DNA of 10,396 bases from the NCBI GenBank assembly GCA_000405805.1, contig ASPJ01000036.1, positions 1-10,396 on the forward strand, read 5' to 3'. Shown piece after piece: positions 1 to 7,380 of this stretch. Every line of letters starts with the position of its first letter. The stretch's first letter is position 1. The DNA comes from Fidelibacterota bacterium SCGC AAA003-L08. Its GTDB lineage: Bacteria; Fidelibacterota; Marinisomatia; SCGC-AAA003-L08; D37C17. The notes beneath the pieces are model-generated. The model did not search any database. It was given only the letters and a program-made list of their open reading frames with translations, and was not told where the DNA came from. The position numbers were made by a program, and so were the translations under genes.

Positions 1-1
1 T

Positions 2-328
2 AGTATTGTAAAAAATATCATTATAATCATAGGATTTATTACTGCGTTAGGGACAATTGGTATTAATGTATCAGCAATAGTTGCAGGCCTTGGGCTGACA
101 GGATTTGCATTTGGGTTTGCATTCAAAGATATGCTCTCTAATTTTATATCAGGAATAATGATTTTTATCTATCAACCTTTTAAATTAAGAGATGTGATAG
201 AGGTCGATGGAAAGAAAGGTGAAGTAGTAGATATCAATTTAAGATATGTTACACTAAAAGGGGAAGGAACCAAGATGTTAGTTCCCAATTCACTATTAGT
301 TTCAAAATCTCTAGAAGTACAAAATTGA
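2..328 (+). CDS. Small mechanosensitive channel (MscS family), 3' part only
   Basis: Only the last 108 codons are present; the gene begins before the window. MscS proteins are heptameric inner-membrane channels that open under membrane tension and release solutes on osmotic downshock. The visible part has a hydrophobic helix (fragment residues about 6-20). It then has the glycine/alanine-patterned pore helix TM3 (residues 25-47, containing GLGLTGFAFGFAFKDMLSN), the amphipathic segment ending in YQPF, and the start of the beta-domain (DVIEVDGKKGEVVDI ... VPNSLLVS). By alignment from memory with E. coli MscS, the two pore-constricting leucines are phenylalanine here (F35 and F39), and the hinge glycine before LSN is Asp. 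The protein stops right after the beta-domain, so the C-terminal alpha/beta cage of E. coli MscS is absent. The next gene starts 12 bases later. Confidence 0.9.
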   Translation, partial: SIVKNIIIIIGFITALGTIGINVSAIVAGLGLTGFAFGFAFKDMLSNFISGIMIFIYQPFKLRDVIEVDGKKGEVVDINLRYVTLKGEGTKMLVPNSLLVSKSLEVQN

Positions 329-340
329 TTATTAAAAATA

Positions 341-3300
341 ATGGAAAAGATAATTATAAGAATACTAATTGTTCTATTCATCTCAAGTCTAATAATTGGT
401 TCTGAACCAATAAATCCATCCACTCGTTCAAATAATTCTCGAGATGCATTAGATAGAGCTAAAGGTTATTTGATGGATGGAGAGGCTAAATCAGCAATTG
501 CTAATTTTGGGAATTTTATGTCATGGGATGATGATTACACTCCTTCTGGTTTATGGAGGGAATATGCTTACGTCTCTCAGTTAGGCTTTAAATTAGGAGT
601 TCCAGGACATGCATATTCTTCTAGTTATTCATGGCAAGATGCCTCAGATGAATTATCAACTGTTCAACAAAATTCAGATGGATTAGACCTTTTTTGTTCG
701 GAAGAGGTATATAATGATTGGTCTAATTATAAAGTCGTTGTATTTGCTATGGCCGATGATAGAGGTACAATTGGACAAGAAGTAGATAGTTCTGAATCCT
801 TGGATGAAAAAAATCAATGGTTCATAGATGACTCTGCTTTGAGAGTCTGTATTTCTTTAAGTAAATATGAATCAATTGATCCTAATCAATCATCTGCGCG
901 AATAGGTCTTGCATATCCATGGAGTATTCGACCTGCATTTTTAGAAAGGTTAGATGATTATGATGCATATAACTATGGAGAGGACCAAGTAGAATGGACA
1001 GTAGATGATGTATATGAATTTTATGGAACAACTGTTTCAGAATCATATTTTACGCGTAATTCGGAAAAAGATAATATTGATTGGGACGCAACTCCTGATT
1101 CAAGATTAAATACTCATCAAATGGAATTTGATGCAGGAGATTTATTTGGCGATCAAGTATTTTCAAATCAGTATGATACAGATCCTTTATTAGCTCATAG
1201 TCATTTGCCACAGACATGGCCCCTTCAATACAATAGTGATTCAGGTTTAAATGAATCATTCTGGCCTGGTTGGTGGGCTAAAAATTTTTATGGTGATCAA
1301 CCTGATGTTTGGAGTCAACTTGGAATTAGTAATTGTTCAGGTACTACAGATGATCAAGATTGTTGGGCTGAAGATGAAGGACGGTTTACTTCTTTAACAG
1401 ATATATATTTTGAGTTTGATGATAGATTAGCACATAGAGGAAATATGATAGAAAATAATCAATATCTTCAAACAGGATATCCTCTTGGGATTAAAGTAAA
1501 AAACCAAGCATATTCCTTCAATACATCAAATCTTGAAGATATATTACTCATTAGATCAAAGATTATAAACGAAAGTGGTGCTTATTATGATGAGAATGAC
1601 GAGTATCATCAAGGGATGCTTATGCCTGATGGAACTCAAATTAATAATGGGTTGGGTTTTGATTACATAAATACCCATATGGGACTTTATTTTGATGCAG
1701 ATGTTTTGATGGGTGATATTAATGGATATAATTCTGGATTACATACTAATAATGATGATTTTATGGAATATTATAATGAAACATTTGAATTTAATGGAGA
1801 TAATTTAGTAGTTAGCTTAGGCATGATTTATGATTGGGATGGATTTAGTGGTTTTGAAACAGAGGATGTTGGAATTGTTGCCATTCAATTACTTGAAACA
1901 CCCCTGGCTGCAGATAATATAGATTTAAATGGAGATGGCGCAACAGATATATATGCCGGGGAAGAGCTTAAAATGACAAATTGGCATTGGTTTGATTGGT
2001 ACAATAGGCCAGGAGTAGTTAATAGAGAAAGTAGTCAGAATTGTTGTGCTGGCGATCCAGGTATGGCTCAAGCATTAAACAAAGAAGCAATTATGTATAA
2101 AGTGATGTCTGGAGATACCACAAATTTAAGTGCAGATGAAAAGCATTGGTTTTTTCATACTTCTGTTCCATCAACAGATATAGATTTGGATTTGAATCCC
2201 CATTTTGATTCACTTGAAGGCCTTGCCCAGGAAACTATAGTAAATCAAGATCCATATGGAATGGATTGTGTATTTGAATTGTCAACTGGACCATTTAATC
2301 TTCCAATAGGTGAAGAGGTATTATTTTCATTTGCAGTTATATTTGGAGAAGATAAGGAAGATCTAATTAATAATGCAAAGCAACTACAGATATTATATAA
2401 TTATGATTTTGTAACATTTTCTGGGATGCCAACACCAGAATTAAGTGCAAACATAGAGGTGGATCCATTTGCGAATCCATTTGATAATACATCAACTAAT
2501 TCTATTATCTTAAATTGGGATACCTCAGCTGAAGAATTTGTTGATATTCTTTCAGGTTTACAGGATTTTGAAGGTTACAAGTTATATCGTAGTATAGATG
2601 GAGGGGATACATGGGGAGATAGCGTATTCAATGATAATGGAGATTTCTCAGGCTGGGTTCCATATGTACAATTTGACCTTAATGAGGATGAGGACATAGA
2701 AACTTTTGGATATGAGATAAGTGGACCTGATCCATTAGCTCCATGGATAGATCTTGGGAGTAATACAGGAATTTCTGATATATATATAGATGAAAATATT
2801 TCTCCAAATTTGGAATATTGCTATATCTTAACAGCATATGACTCTGGATATCTTCCTGGGTTTACAACAGTCTTTGGATATGATATCGATTACGGAGTTA
2901 TTTCAAATGAAAGTGATATGGGAGAAAACATGGTATGCATTTCTCCATTGGGACTTAATATTAGTAATATCAATCATTGGATTATTCCAAGTGATAACAA
3001 TTATGGCCCCAATTTCATTGATTTCATACCTGTAGATGATGATGTTATAATAAATAATGTTGAAAATAATAATATATATAAACTAGATATTTTTGCAGAT
3101 TCACTACATAATATTGAGTGGGATAATTTCCTTGATCCTTACGCCATATTTTATGGAGATGATTATAACTCAATTCGATCATTTGAACCAAAATTATATG
3201 TCTATGAGATTGATGAGGATAATAACCCAGTTGATGTAAACTTTTTATCATTTGATACTGTGAATCAAACAGATAGTATACCCTATTATTTAGAATTTCC

Positions 3301-4444
3301 TGGTGCAAATGAAGTTGACAATCAAGATGATAATCTCACTACAATCAGCATCCCTGAGTATATAATATCTGATTTTCCAATACAATATAAAGATCAAGAT
3401 GATCATGAATATAACTACGTTGAATTTGGAGGAGGATATTTTAGGCTAGATAATTATTATTCTACTTATATGCCAGAGCATGAGTTAGATTTTGATGAAA
3501 GTTTATTTAATGATTTAGATATTATAGATAATAATTTTGGGTGGATGAGAGAATATTTTTCAATACAATATGGATTAGAAGGAAGTGCAATTATATATAG
3601 AAATCCTTACAATTATTTAATCGAATTTGGAGAATTGGGATTAGATACAGCAGCTTATTCTATCCCAACATCAGGCTGTGTTGACAATGGAACTAATACG
3701 CTACTTCCATTTAGAATAACCAATTTAACAACAAATAAAAAAGTAGGCCTTTATCATGTTGATAAGGGTGGTTTTTATGAGGAGTCGTTTGAATACAATC
3801 TGTGGGGAACTTGTATTGAAGATGGAAATCCTTGTTCAGTAAATCAATATTGTGATGTAGATGTATGTATAGATTTAGAAGGATATGGAGATTGTATCTG
3901 GCAACGAAATGAACAAATTACATTAAAAGACTCTGTAGTAGTATATCATTTTGATGATGATATTGGTGATTTTATTGATGATGGTATTGATGATGAATAT
4001 ATATATGATTTTTTTATTAATTGGGATGAAAGTATTTATACAGATCAATTCCCGTGGTCATCAGGAGATGAAATTGTAATTCATCCACGCAAACATCTTA
4101 GAAATGGAGATTATTGGATTATGGATTTTAATATTCTTCATTCATATGATGGAGAATTAAGTAATGATATTAATATACCATCTAAATTTGAGCTTAGTCA
4201 TGCATTCCCTAATCCATTTAATCCAGTAACAAATATTAAATATTCAATTCCAATACATGATATTATTAAAATTAGTATATATGATTTATTAGGTCGAGAG
4301 GTAGAAAAGATATATGAAGGATTACAAGCTCCTGGAGAATATATCGTAGAATGGGATGCATCTAATTTTTCAACTGGTATATATTTTGTGAATATGAAAT
4401 CAAATAATTTCACAAAAACACAGAAAATCATGTTAATTAAATAA
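341..4444 (+). CDS. Giant secreted acidic protein with type IX secretion C-terminal sorting domain
   Basis: This 1367-residue protein is predicted to be exported by Sec and moved across the outer membrane by the type IX system; its function is unknown. The N-terminus is a signal peptide (hydrophobic residues 4-19, likely cleavage near GS at 20-21). A long core without a domain I can name follows. It carries motifs I associate with large Marinimicrobia-type surface proteins: GYLMDG (42-47), GVPGHAYSS (86-94), HWFDWYNRPG (549-558) and NCCAGDPG (567-574). DLNGDGATD (528-536) resembles a calcium-binding loop. Residues about 718-840 look fibronectin-III-like (IILNWD, GYKLYRS, YCYILTAYDSG). Five cysteines cluster at 1158-1185, and an Asp-rich tract lies at 1205-1219. 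The C-terminus (1282-1367) is a type A sorting domain with PNPFNPVT at 1290-1297 and a GIYFV strand near the end. The protein is strikingly rich in Asp, Asn and Glu. The ATG is chosen because it places the signal peptide at the N-terminus, although no Shine-Dalgarno sequence precedes it. Secretion class is well supported; molecular role is not. Confidence 0.93.
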   Translation: MEKIIIRILIVLFISSLIIGSEPINPSTRSNNSRDALDRAKGYLMDGEAKSAIANFGNFMSWDDDYTPSGLWREYAYVSQLGFKLGVPGHAYSSSYSWQDASDELSTVQQNSDGLDLFCSEEVYNDWSNYKVVVFAMADDRGTIGQEVDSSESLDEKNQWFIDDSALRVCISLSKYESIDPNQSSARIGLAYPWSIRPAFLERLDDYDAYNYGEDQVEWTVDDVYEFYGTTVSESYFTRNSEKDNIDWDATPDSRLNTHQMEFDAGDLFGDQVFSNQYDTDPLLAHSHLPQTWPLQYNSDSGLNESFWPGWWAKNFYGDQPDVWSQLGISNCSGTTDDQDCWAEDEGRFTSLTDIYFEFDDRLAHRGNMIENNQYLQTGYPLGIKVKNQAYSFNTSNLEDILLIRSKIINESGAYYDENDEYHQGMLMPDGTQINNGLGFDYINTHMGLYFDADVLMGDINGYNSGLHTNNDDFMEYYNETFEFNGDNLVVSLGMIYDWDGFSGFETEDVGIVAIQLLETPLAADNIDLNGDGATDIYAGEELKMTNWHWFDWYNRPGVVNRESSQNCCAGDPGMAQALNKEAIMYKVMSGDTTNLSADEKHWFFHTSVPSTDIDLDLNPHFDSLEGLAQETIVNQDPYGMDCVFELSTGPFNLPIGEEVLFSFAVIFGEDKEDLINNAKQLQILYNYDFVTFSGMPTPELSANIEVDPFANPFDNTSTNSIILNWDTSAEEFVDILSGLQDFEGYKLYRSIDGGDTWGDSVFNDNGDFSGWVPYVQFDLNEDEDIETFGYEISGPDPLAPWIDLGSNTGISDIYIDENISPNLEYCYILTAYDSGYLPGFTTVFGYDIDYGVISNESDMGENMVCISPLGLNISNINHWIIPSDNNYGPNFIDFIPVDDDVIINNVENNNIYKLDIFADSLHNIEWDNFLDPYAIFYGDDYNSIRSFEPKLYVYEIDEDNNPVDVNFLSFDTVNQTDSIPYYLEFPGANEVDNQDDNLTTISIPEYIISDFPIQYKDQDDHEYNYVEFGGGYFRLDNYYSTYMPEHELDFDESLFNDLDIIDNNFGWMREYFSIQYGLEGSAIIYRNPYNYLIEFGELGLDTAAYSIPTSGCVDNGTNTLLPFRITNLTTNKKVGLYHVDKGGFYEESFEYNLWGTCIEDGNPCSVNQYCDVDVCIDLEGYGDCIWQRNEQITLKDSVVVYHFDDDIGDFIDDGIDDEYIYDFFINWDESIYTDQFPWSSGDEIVIHPRKHLRNGDYWIMDFNILHSYDGELSNDINIPSKFELSHAFPNPFNPVTNIKYSIPIHDIIKISIYDLLGREVEKIYEGLQAPGEYIVEWDASNFSTGIYFVNMKSNNFTKTQKIMLIK

Positions 4445-4447
4445 GGA
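4443..4447 (+). promoter_or_regulatory. Ribosome binding site for the TTG-started propeller gene
   Basis: AAGGA overlaps the TAA stop of the preceding gene and sits six bases before the TTG at 4454. It supports TTG as the true start, because the next in-frame ATG lies more than 50 codons downstream and would remove the export signal. Confidence 0.75.
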
Positions 4448-4453
4448 TTTATC

Positions 4454-6916
4454 TTGAAGAAAAACGACATATTAATTCTCTCAATCTTTTTATTTATTGG
4501 GTTATATCTCATATATGAAGGGAATTCTAATCAAAATAAAAGACCCGTACCAACAGAATTTGTAGAGAAAAAAAAGAATAAGAAAGAATTCAAAAAATAT
4601 AGAAAAGAATTCTACGAGCATATGCATCAATCGGATTCGGGTACTGACTGGAAAGAAATAGATAGGAAAACACGCAAAGAAAAAACGGATAATTCAAAAA
4701 TATTATTAGAGTCCATGTTAAGTGAAGGTCAACTTAGTAGAGAAAATTTGTCTAGAATAAGTATTTCAAACAGGAATTTAGAAGGTGAATGGGCTGAACG
4801 TGGAAGTAATAATTTGGCTGGAAGAATTAGAACTGCTGATATTGATTTTGAAAATAATTTAATTTATTGTGCTTCATCAGGCGGGAATATATGGAGAGGA
4901 ACTTTAGAGGGTGAGAACTGGGAATCTTTAACAGATTATCAGCAAATTTTAGGTATTACTTTTTTAAGAAAGATTGGAGATAGAATATTATTTGCAAATA
5001 ATAAAGGATTCTATTACTCAGATAATGAAGGTTTGATATTAAATGAAAGCGAAGGATTAGATATCTCATATAATTGGGAATATATTAAACGAACAATCAT
5101 TAAAGCAGAGACAAATGAAATATATTGCTTAGTGAAAGAATCATTTAATGGTGCAGTTACATCAATATATAAATCTGAAGATTTAGGAGAGAGTTTTTCT
5201 AGATTGATATCATTTAATAGTAATTCCGGGTTTGAGGGGGAAGATATTTCTCATTTTGATATCTGGACTTCTAGATATTTTGAAACTGATGTATATATAT
5301 TAAATGATGCTGATTTTTATAAACTTACTGATGAACATTCAGTCGAATATGTTGGCGAGGTTCATTCAGCAGATTATTCTGGCGATGTAATCCTAACAGG
5401 TGGCATGGGTACAAGTGTTCCATTTTTCTATGGATATATCAATGGCAGAATCTTTCAATCCATAAATGGAGGAAATTCTTGGGCAGATAAAGGAGATAGT
5501 CCATCAGGGTTATTTACAATTAATAGCTTTAATTCTTCTAATGTAAATGTAAGTGATATATATATTGGAGGCATGGAAACATTTAGAAGCTTTAATGGAG
5601 GCAATAGTTGGAGCCTAGTTAATAATTGGTGGGATTATTACAATGACCCCGATTCAAAACTACATGCGGATATCCCCGAAGTAAGATTTTTTCTAGATCC
5701 GGAGTATAATGAAATTGCACTGATATCAACAGATGGAGGTCTATATTTATCTGATGATGGAATTGTAAATGTAGAAAACCTTTCACTTCTTGGACTAGGT
5801 GTTAGTCAATATTATTCAACATATACTAAAAGAGATGAGTCTTATCATATCTATGCAGGGAGCCAAGATCAAGGATTTCAAAGAAGCTTGGAAGATAATG
5901 GAGGAATCAGGCTGTTTGAACAGAGCATTAGCGGTGACTATGGTCATTTAGTTTCAGGCGATCGGGGAGAAACTATCTGGTGTAATTACCCCGGATTTAC
6001 GATGTATTATCCTGATCCTGAGACAAATGGTGGAGGTTTAACATTAAATTTTCCAGGAAGTGGTCATTTATGGCTAGCGCCATTAATGGCAGATCCACTA
6101 GATCATGAAGTTGCATATCTGGGTGGCGGAGGAATTGATGGCGGGAACCATATGATAAAACTTAAGATTGAGGGGAATAACATGACATATACAGAACTTC
6201 CTCAATCATTCCCTGGTATAGTTTCAGCCATGGCAATCTCTCCTATTGATTATTCTTATTGGTATGTACTAACAAATAATGGAAAGTTTTATTATAGTGA
6301 TGATTCTGGAGAAAGCTGGTCTAATAATCAGTGGTTTACGGGACCTAATGCTCATTATTTTTATGGATCAACAATCTTACCCTCTCCCACTCAATTGGGA
6401 AAAGTTTATATAGGTGGAAGCGGGTATTCTAACCCTGCTGTTTATGTGTCAAATAACCATGGAAATAGTTTTTTGCCTTTAATGGAGGGCTTACCAAATA
6501 CATTAGTTTTTGACTTAGATTGTACGGAAGATGGAAATTTTATTTTTGCAGCTACAGAGGTTGGTCCGTACGTCCATACAATTTATGATGGCCAGTGGTA
6601 TGATTTAGCAGGTGTAGGGGCTCCAGACCAAACCTATTGGACCGTTGAATATATTGAAAATATAAATACAGCAAGATATGGCACTTATGGAAGAGGAATT
6701 TGGGATTTTATATTAGATGAGAACTTTGATATTATATCTGGAGATATTAATGATGATAGCTTAATAAACATACAAGACATCATTTTAGTAGTTCAATTTA
6801 TATTAGGGACACTTGATCCATCAGATTATCAATTCCTTGCATCTGATATGAATAGTGATGATCAATTGAATGTTTCAGATATTATTCTAATCATGAATAT
6901 AGTTCTAGGCAGGTAG
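4454..6916 (+). CDS. Exported Asp-box (BNR/Vps10-like) beta-propeller protein with C-terminal dockerin
   Basis: This is an 820-residue exported protein, probably surface-associated, with unknown ligand. Residues 6-22 form a hydrophobic export signal or anchor with no clear cleavage site and no lipobox Cys. A Lys/Glu-rich linker follows (about 28-85). The propeller starts at the typical W-x-E-R-G-x-N-N-x-x-G-R pattern (113-124) and closes at GTYGRGIWDF (743-752). Asp-box blades (S-x-D/N-x-G-x-S-W/F) are visible at 241-248, 336-343, 379-386, 615-622 and 666-673, with a degenerate one at 189-193. Such propellers occur in sialidases, GH74 enzymes and Vps10/sortilin proteins, but I see no basis for assigning glycosidase activity. 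The C-terminus is a type I dockerin with two calcium loops, D764-N766-D768-D775 and D798-N800-D802-D809. Unlike its upstream neighbour, it has no PNPFNP sorting domain. It lies nine bases after that gene and is probably co-transcribed with it. Confidence 0.9.
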   Translation: MKKNDILILSIFLFIGLYLIYEGNSNQNKRPVPTEFVEKKKNKKEFKKYRKEFYEHMHQSDSGTDWKEIDRKTRKEKTDNSKILLESMLSEGQLSRENLSRISISNRNLEGEWAERGSNNLAGRIRTADIDFENNLIYCASSGGNIWRGTLEGENWESLTDYQQILGITFLRKIGDRILFANNKGFYYSDNEGLILNESEGLDISYNWEYIKRTIIKAETNEIYCLVKESFNGAVTSIYKSEDLGESFSRLISFNSNSGFEGEDISHFDIWTSRYFETDVYILNDADFYKLTDEHSVEYVGEVHSADYSGDVILTGGMGTSVPFFYGYINGRIFQSINGGNSWADKGDSPSGLFTINSFNSSNVNVSDIYIGGMETFRSFNGGNSWSLVNNWWDYYNDPDSKLHADIPEVRFFLDPEYNEIALISTDGGLYLSDDGIVNVENLSLLGLGVSQYYSTYTKRDESYHIYAGSQDQGFQRSLEDNGGIRLFEQSISGDYGHLVSGDRGETIWCNYPGFTMYYPDPETNGGGLTLNFPGSGHLWLAPLMADPLDHEVAYLGGGGIDGGNHMIKLKIEGNNMTYTELPQSFPGIVSAMAISPIDYSYWYVLTNNGKFYYSDDSGESWSNNQWFTGPNAHYFYGSTILPSPTQLGKVYIGGSGYSNPAVYVSNNHGNSFLPLMEGLPNTLVFDLDCTEDGNFIFAATEVGPYVHTIYDGQWYDLAGVGAPDQTYWTVEYIENINTARYGTYGRGIWDFILDENFDIISGDINDDSLINIQDIILVVQFILGTLDPSDYQFLASDMNSDDQLNVSDIILIMNIVLGR
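6907..6913 (+). promoter_or_regulatory. Ribosome binding site for the OsmC gene
   Basis: AGGCAGG lies inside the last codons of the propeller gene, seven bases before the ATG at 6921. This suggests translation coupled to the upstream gene. Confidence 0.6.
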
Positions 6917-6920
6917 CTTC

Positions 6921-7328
6921 ATGAACAATCAAATTGAAATAATTTATGAAGGAAATTTAAGGACAAAAGCTGTGCATATTGCTTCTGGTTCAGAGCTATT
7001 GACAGATGCACCTATTGATAATAAAGGGAAAGGAGAAAAATTTTCTCCGACTGATTTAGTTGCCACTGCGCTTGGTAGTTGCATGTTAACTATAATGGGT
7101 ATTACCGCAAATGTCCATAATATTGATGTCAAAGGTACAAAAGTAAAAGTTGAAAAAATTATGGGAACAGATCCTAGGAGGATTGCTCAGATTAATATGG
7201 AAATTATTTTTAAATCTCAAATCAGAAGTAAAGATAAAGTTATTTTAGAGAGAGCAGCTAAACATTGTCCTGTGGCAAAAACTTTAGAGGATAATATAGA
7301 AGAAAATATCAAATTCATTTATCTCTAA
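6921..7328 (+). CDS. OsmC family protein (thiol-dependent peroxide-reductase type)
   Basis: This is a 135-residue cytoplasmic protein, the normal length for the OsmC/YhfA family. Family members such as OsmC and Ohr reduce organic or inorganic peroxides through a reactive cysteine pair; other members have unknown substrates. Both conserved cysteines are present: C54 in ALGSCMLTIMG at the start of the central helix, and C116 in AAKHCPVAKTL. The GEKFSPTDLVATALG stretch (38-52) supplies the conserved acidic residue E39 before the helix, and R14 may be the conserved active-site arginine. The HCPVAKTL pattern resembles the OsmC/YhfA-like branch more than Ohr, so the peroxidase assignment is by family only. 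The start lies four bases after the propeller gene's stop codon. No terminator is visible in the 52 bases before aspS. Nothing in the sequence links it functionally to the surface proteins upstream. Confidence 0.93.
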   Translation: MNNQIEIIYEGNLRTKAVHIASGSELLTDAPIDNKGKGEKFSPTDLVATALGSCMLTIMGITANVHNIDVKGTKVKVEKIMGTDPRRIAQINMEIIFKSQIRSKDKVILERAAKHCPVAKTLEDNIEENIKFIYL

Positions 7329-7369
7329 TGTTATTTATAAAAATCCTATTAAATTTCAAGTATATATTT

Positions 7370-7375
7370 GGGGAG
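7370..7375 (+). promoter_or_regulatory. Ribosome binding site for TTG-started aspS
   Basis: GGGGAG ends five bases before the TTG at 7381. It supports that start, which also gives an N-terminus (MKTRTHTCGELR) aligning with E. coli AspRS; the next in-frame ATG is far downstream. Confidence 0.8.
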
Positions 7376-7380
7376 ATTAT

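Noticed and set aside
172..423. Minus-strand frame of 83 codons across the mscS end and the giant gene start
   Set aside because: It is antisense to a clear MscS domain and a signal peptide, and its protein resembles nothing.
1050..1259. Minus-strand frame of 69 codons inside the giant gene
   Set aside because: No recognisable domain, no ribosome binding site seen, and fully inside a supported coding region.
2838..3308. Alternative frames on both strands (2838-3035 plus, 3045-3308 minus) inside the giant gene
   Set aside because: The +1 frame of the giant gene continues unbroken through the region; both are low-complexity shadows, not evidence of a frameshift.
4198..4512. Minus-strand frame of 104 codons over the junction of the two large secreted-protein genes
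   Set aside because: It lies opposite the conserved sorting domain and the export signal of the next gene; the open frame is explained by AT-rich codon use on the other strand.
4454..6916. Glycoside hydrolase or sialidase activity for the propeller protein
   Set aside because: Asp-boxes are structural and occur in many non-enzymatic propellers; I could not identify a catalytic residue set such as the sialidase arginine triad or GH74 aspartates.
7329..7380. Possible promoter or terminator between the OsmC gene and aspS
   Set aside because: The 52 bases are AT-rich but hold no convincing hairpin with a T run and no well-spaced promoter pair; only the aspS ribosome binding site is supported.
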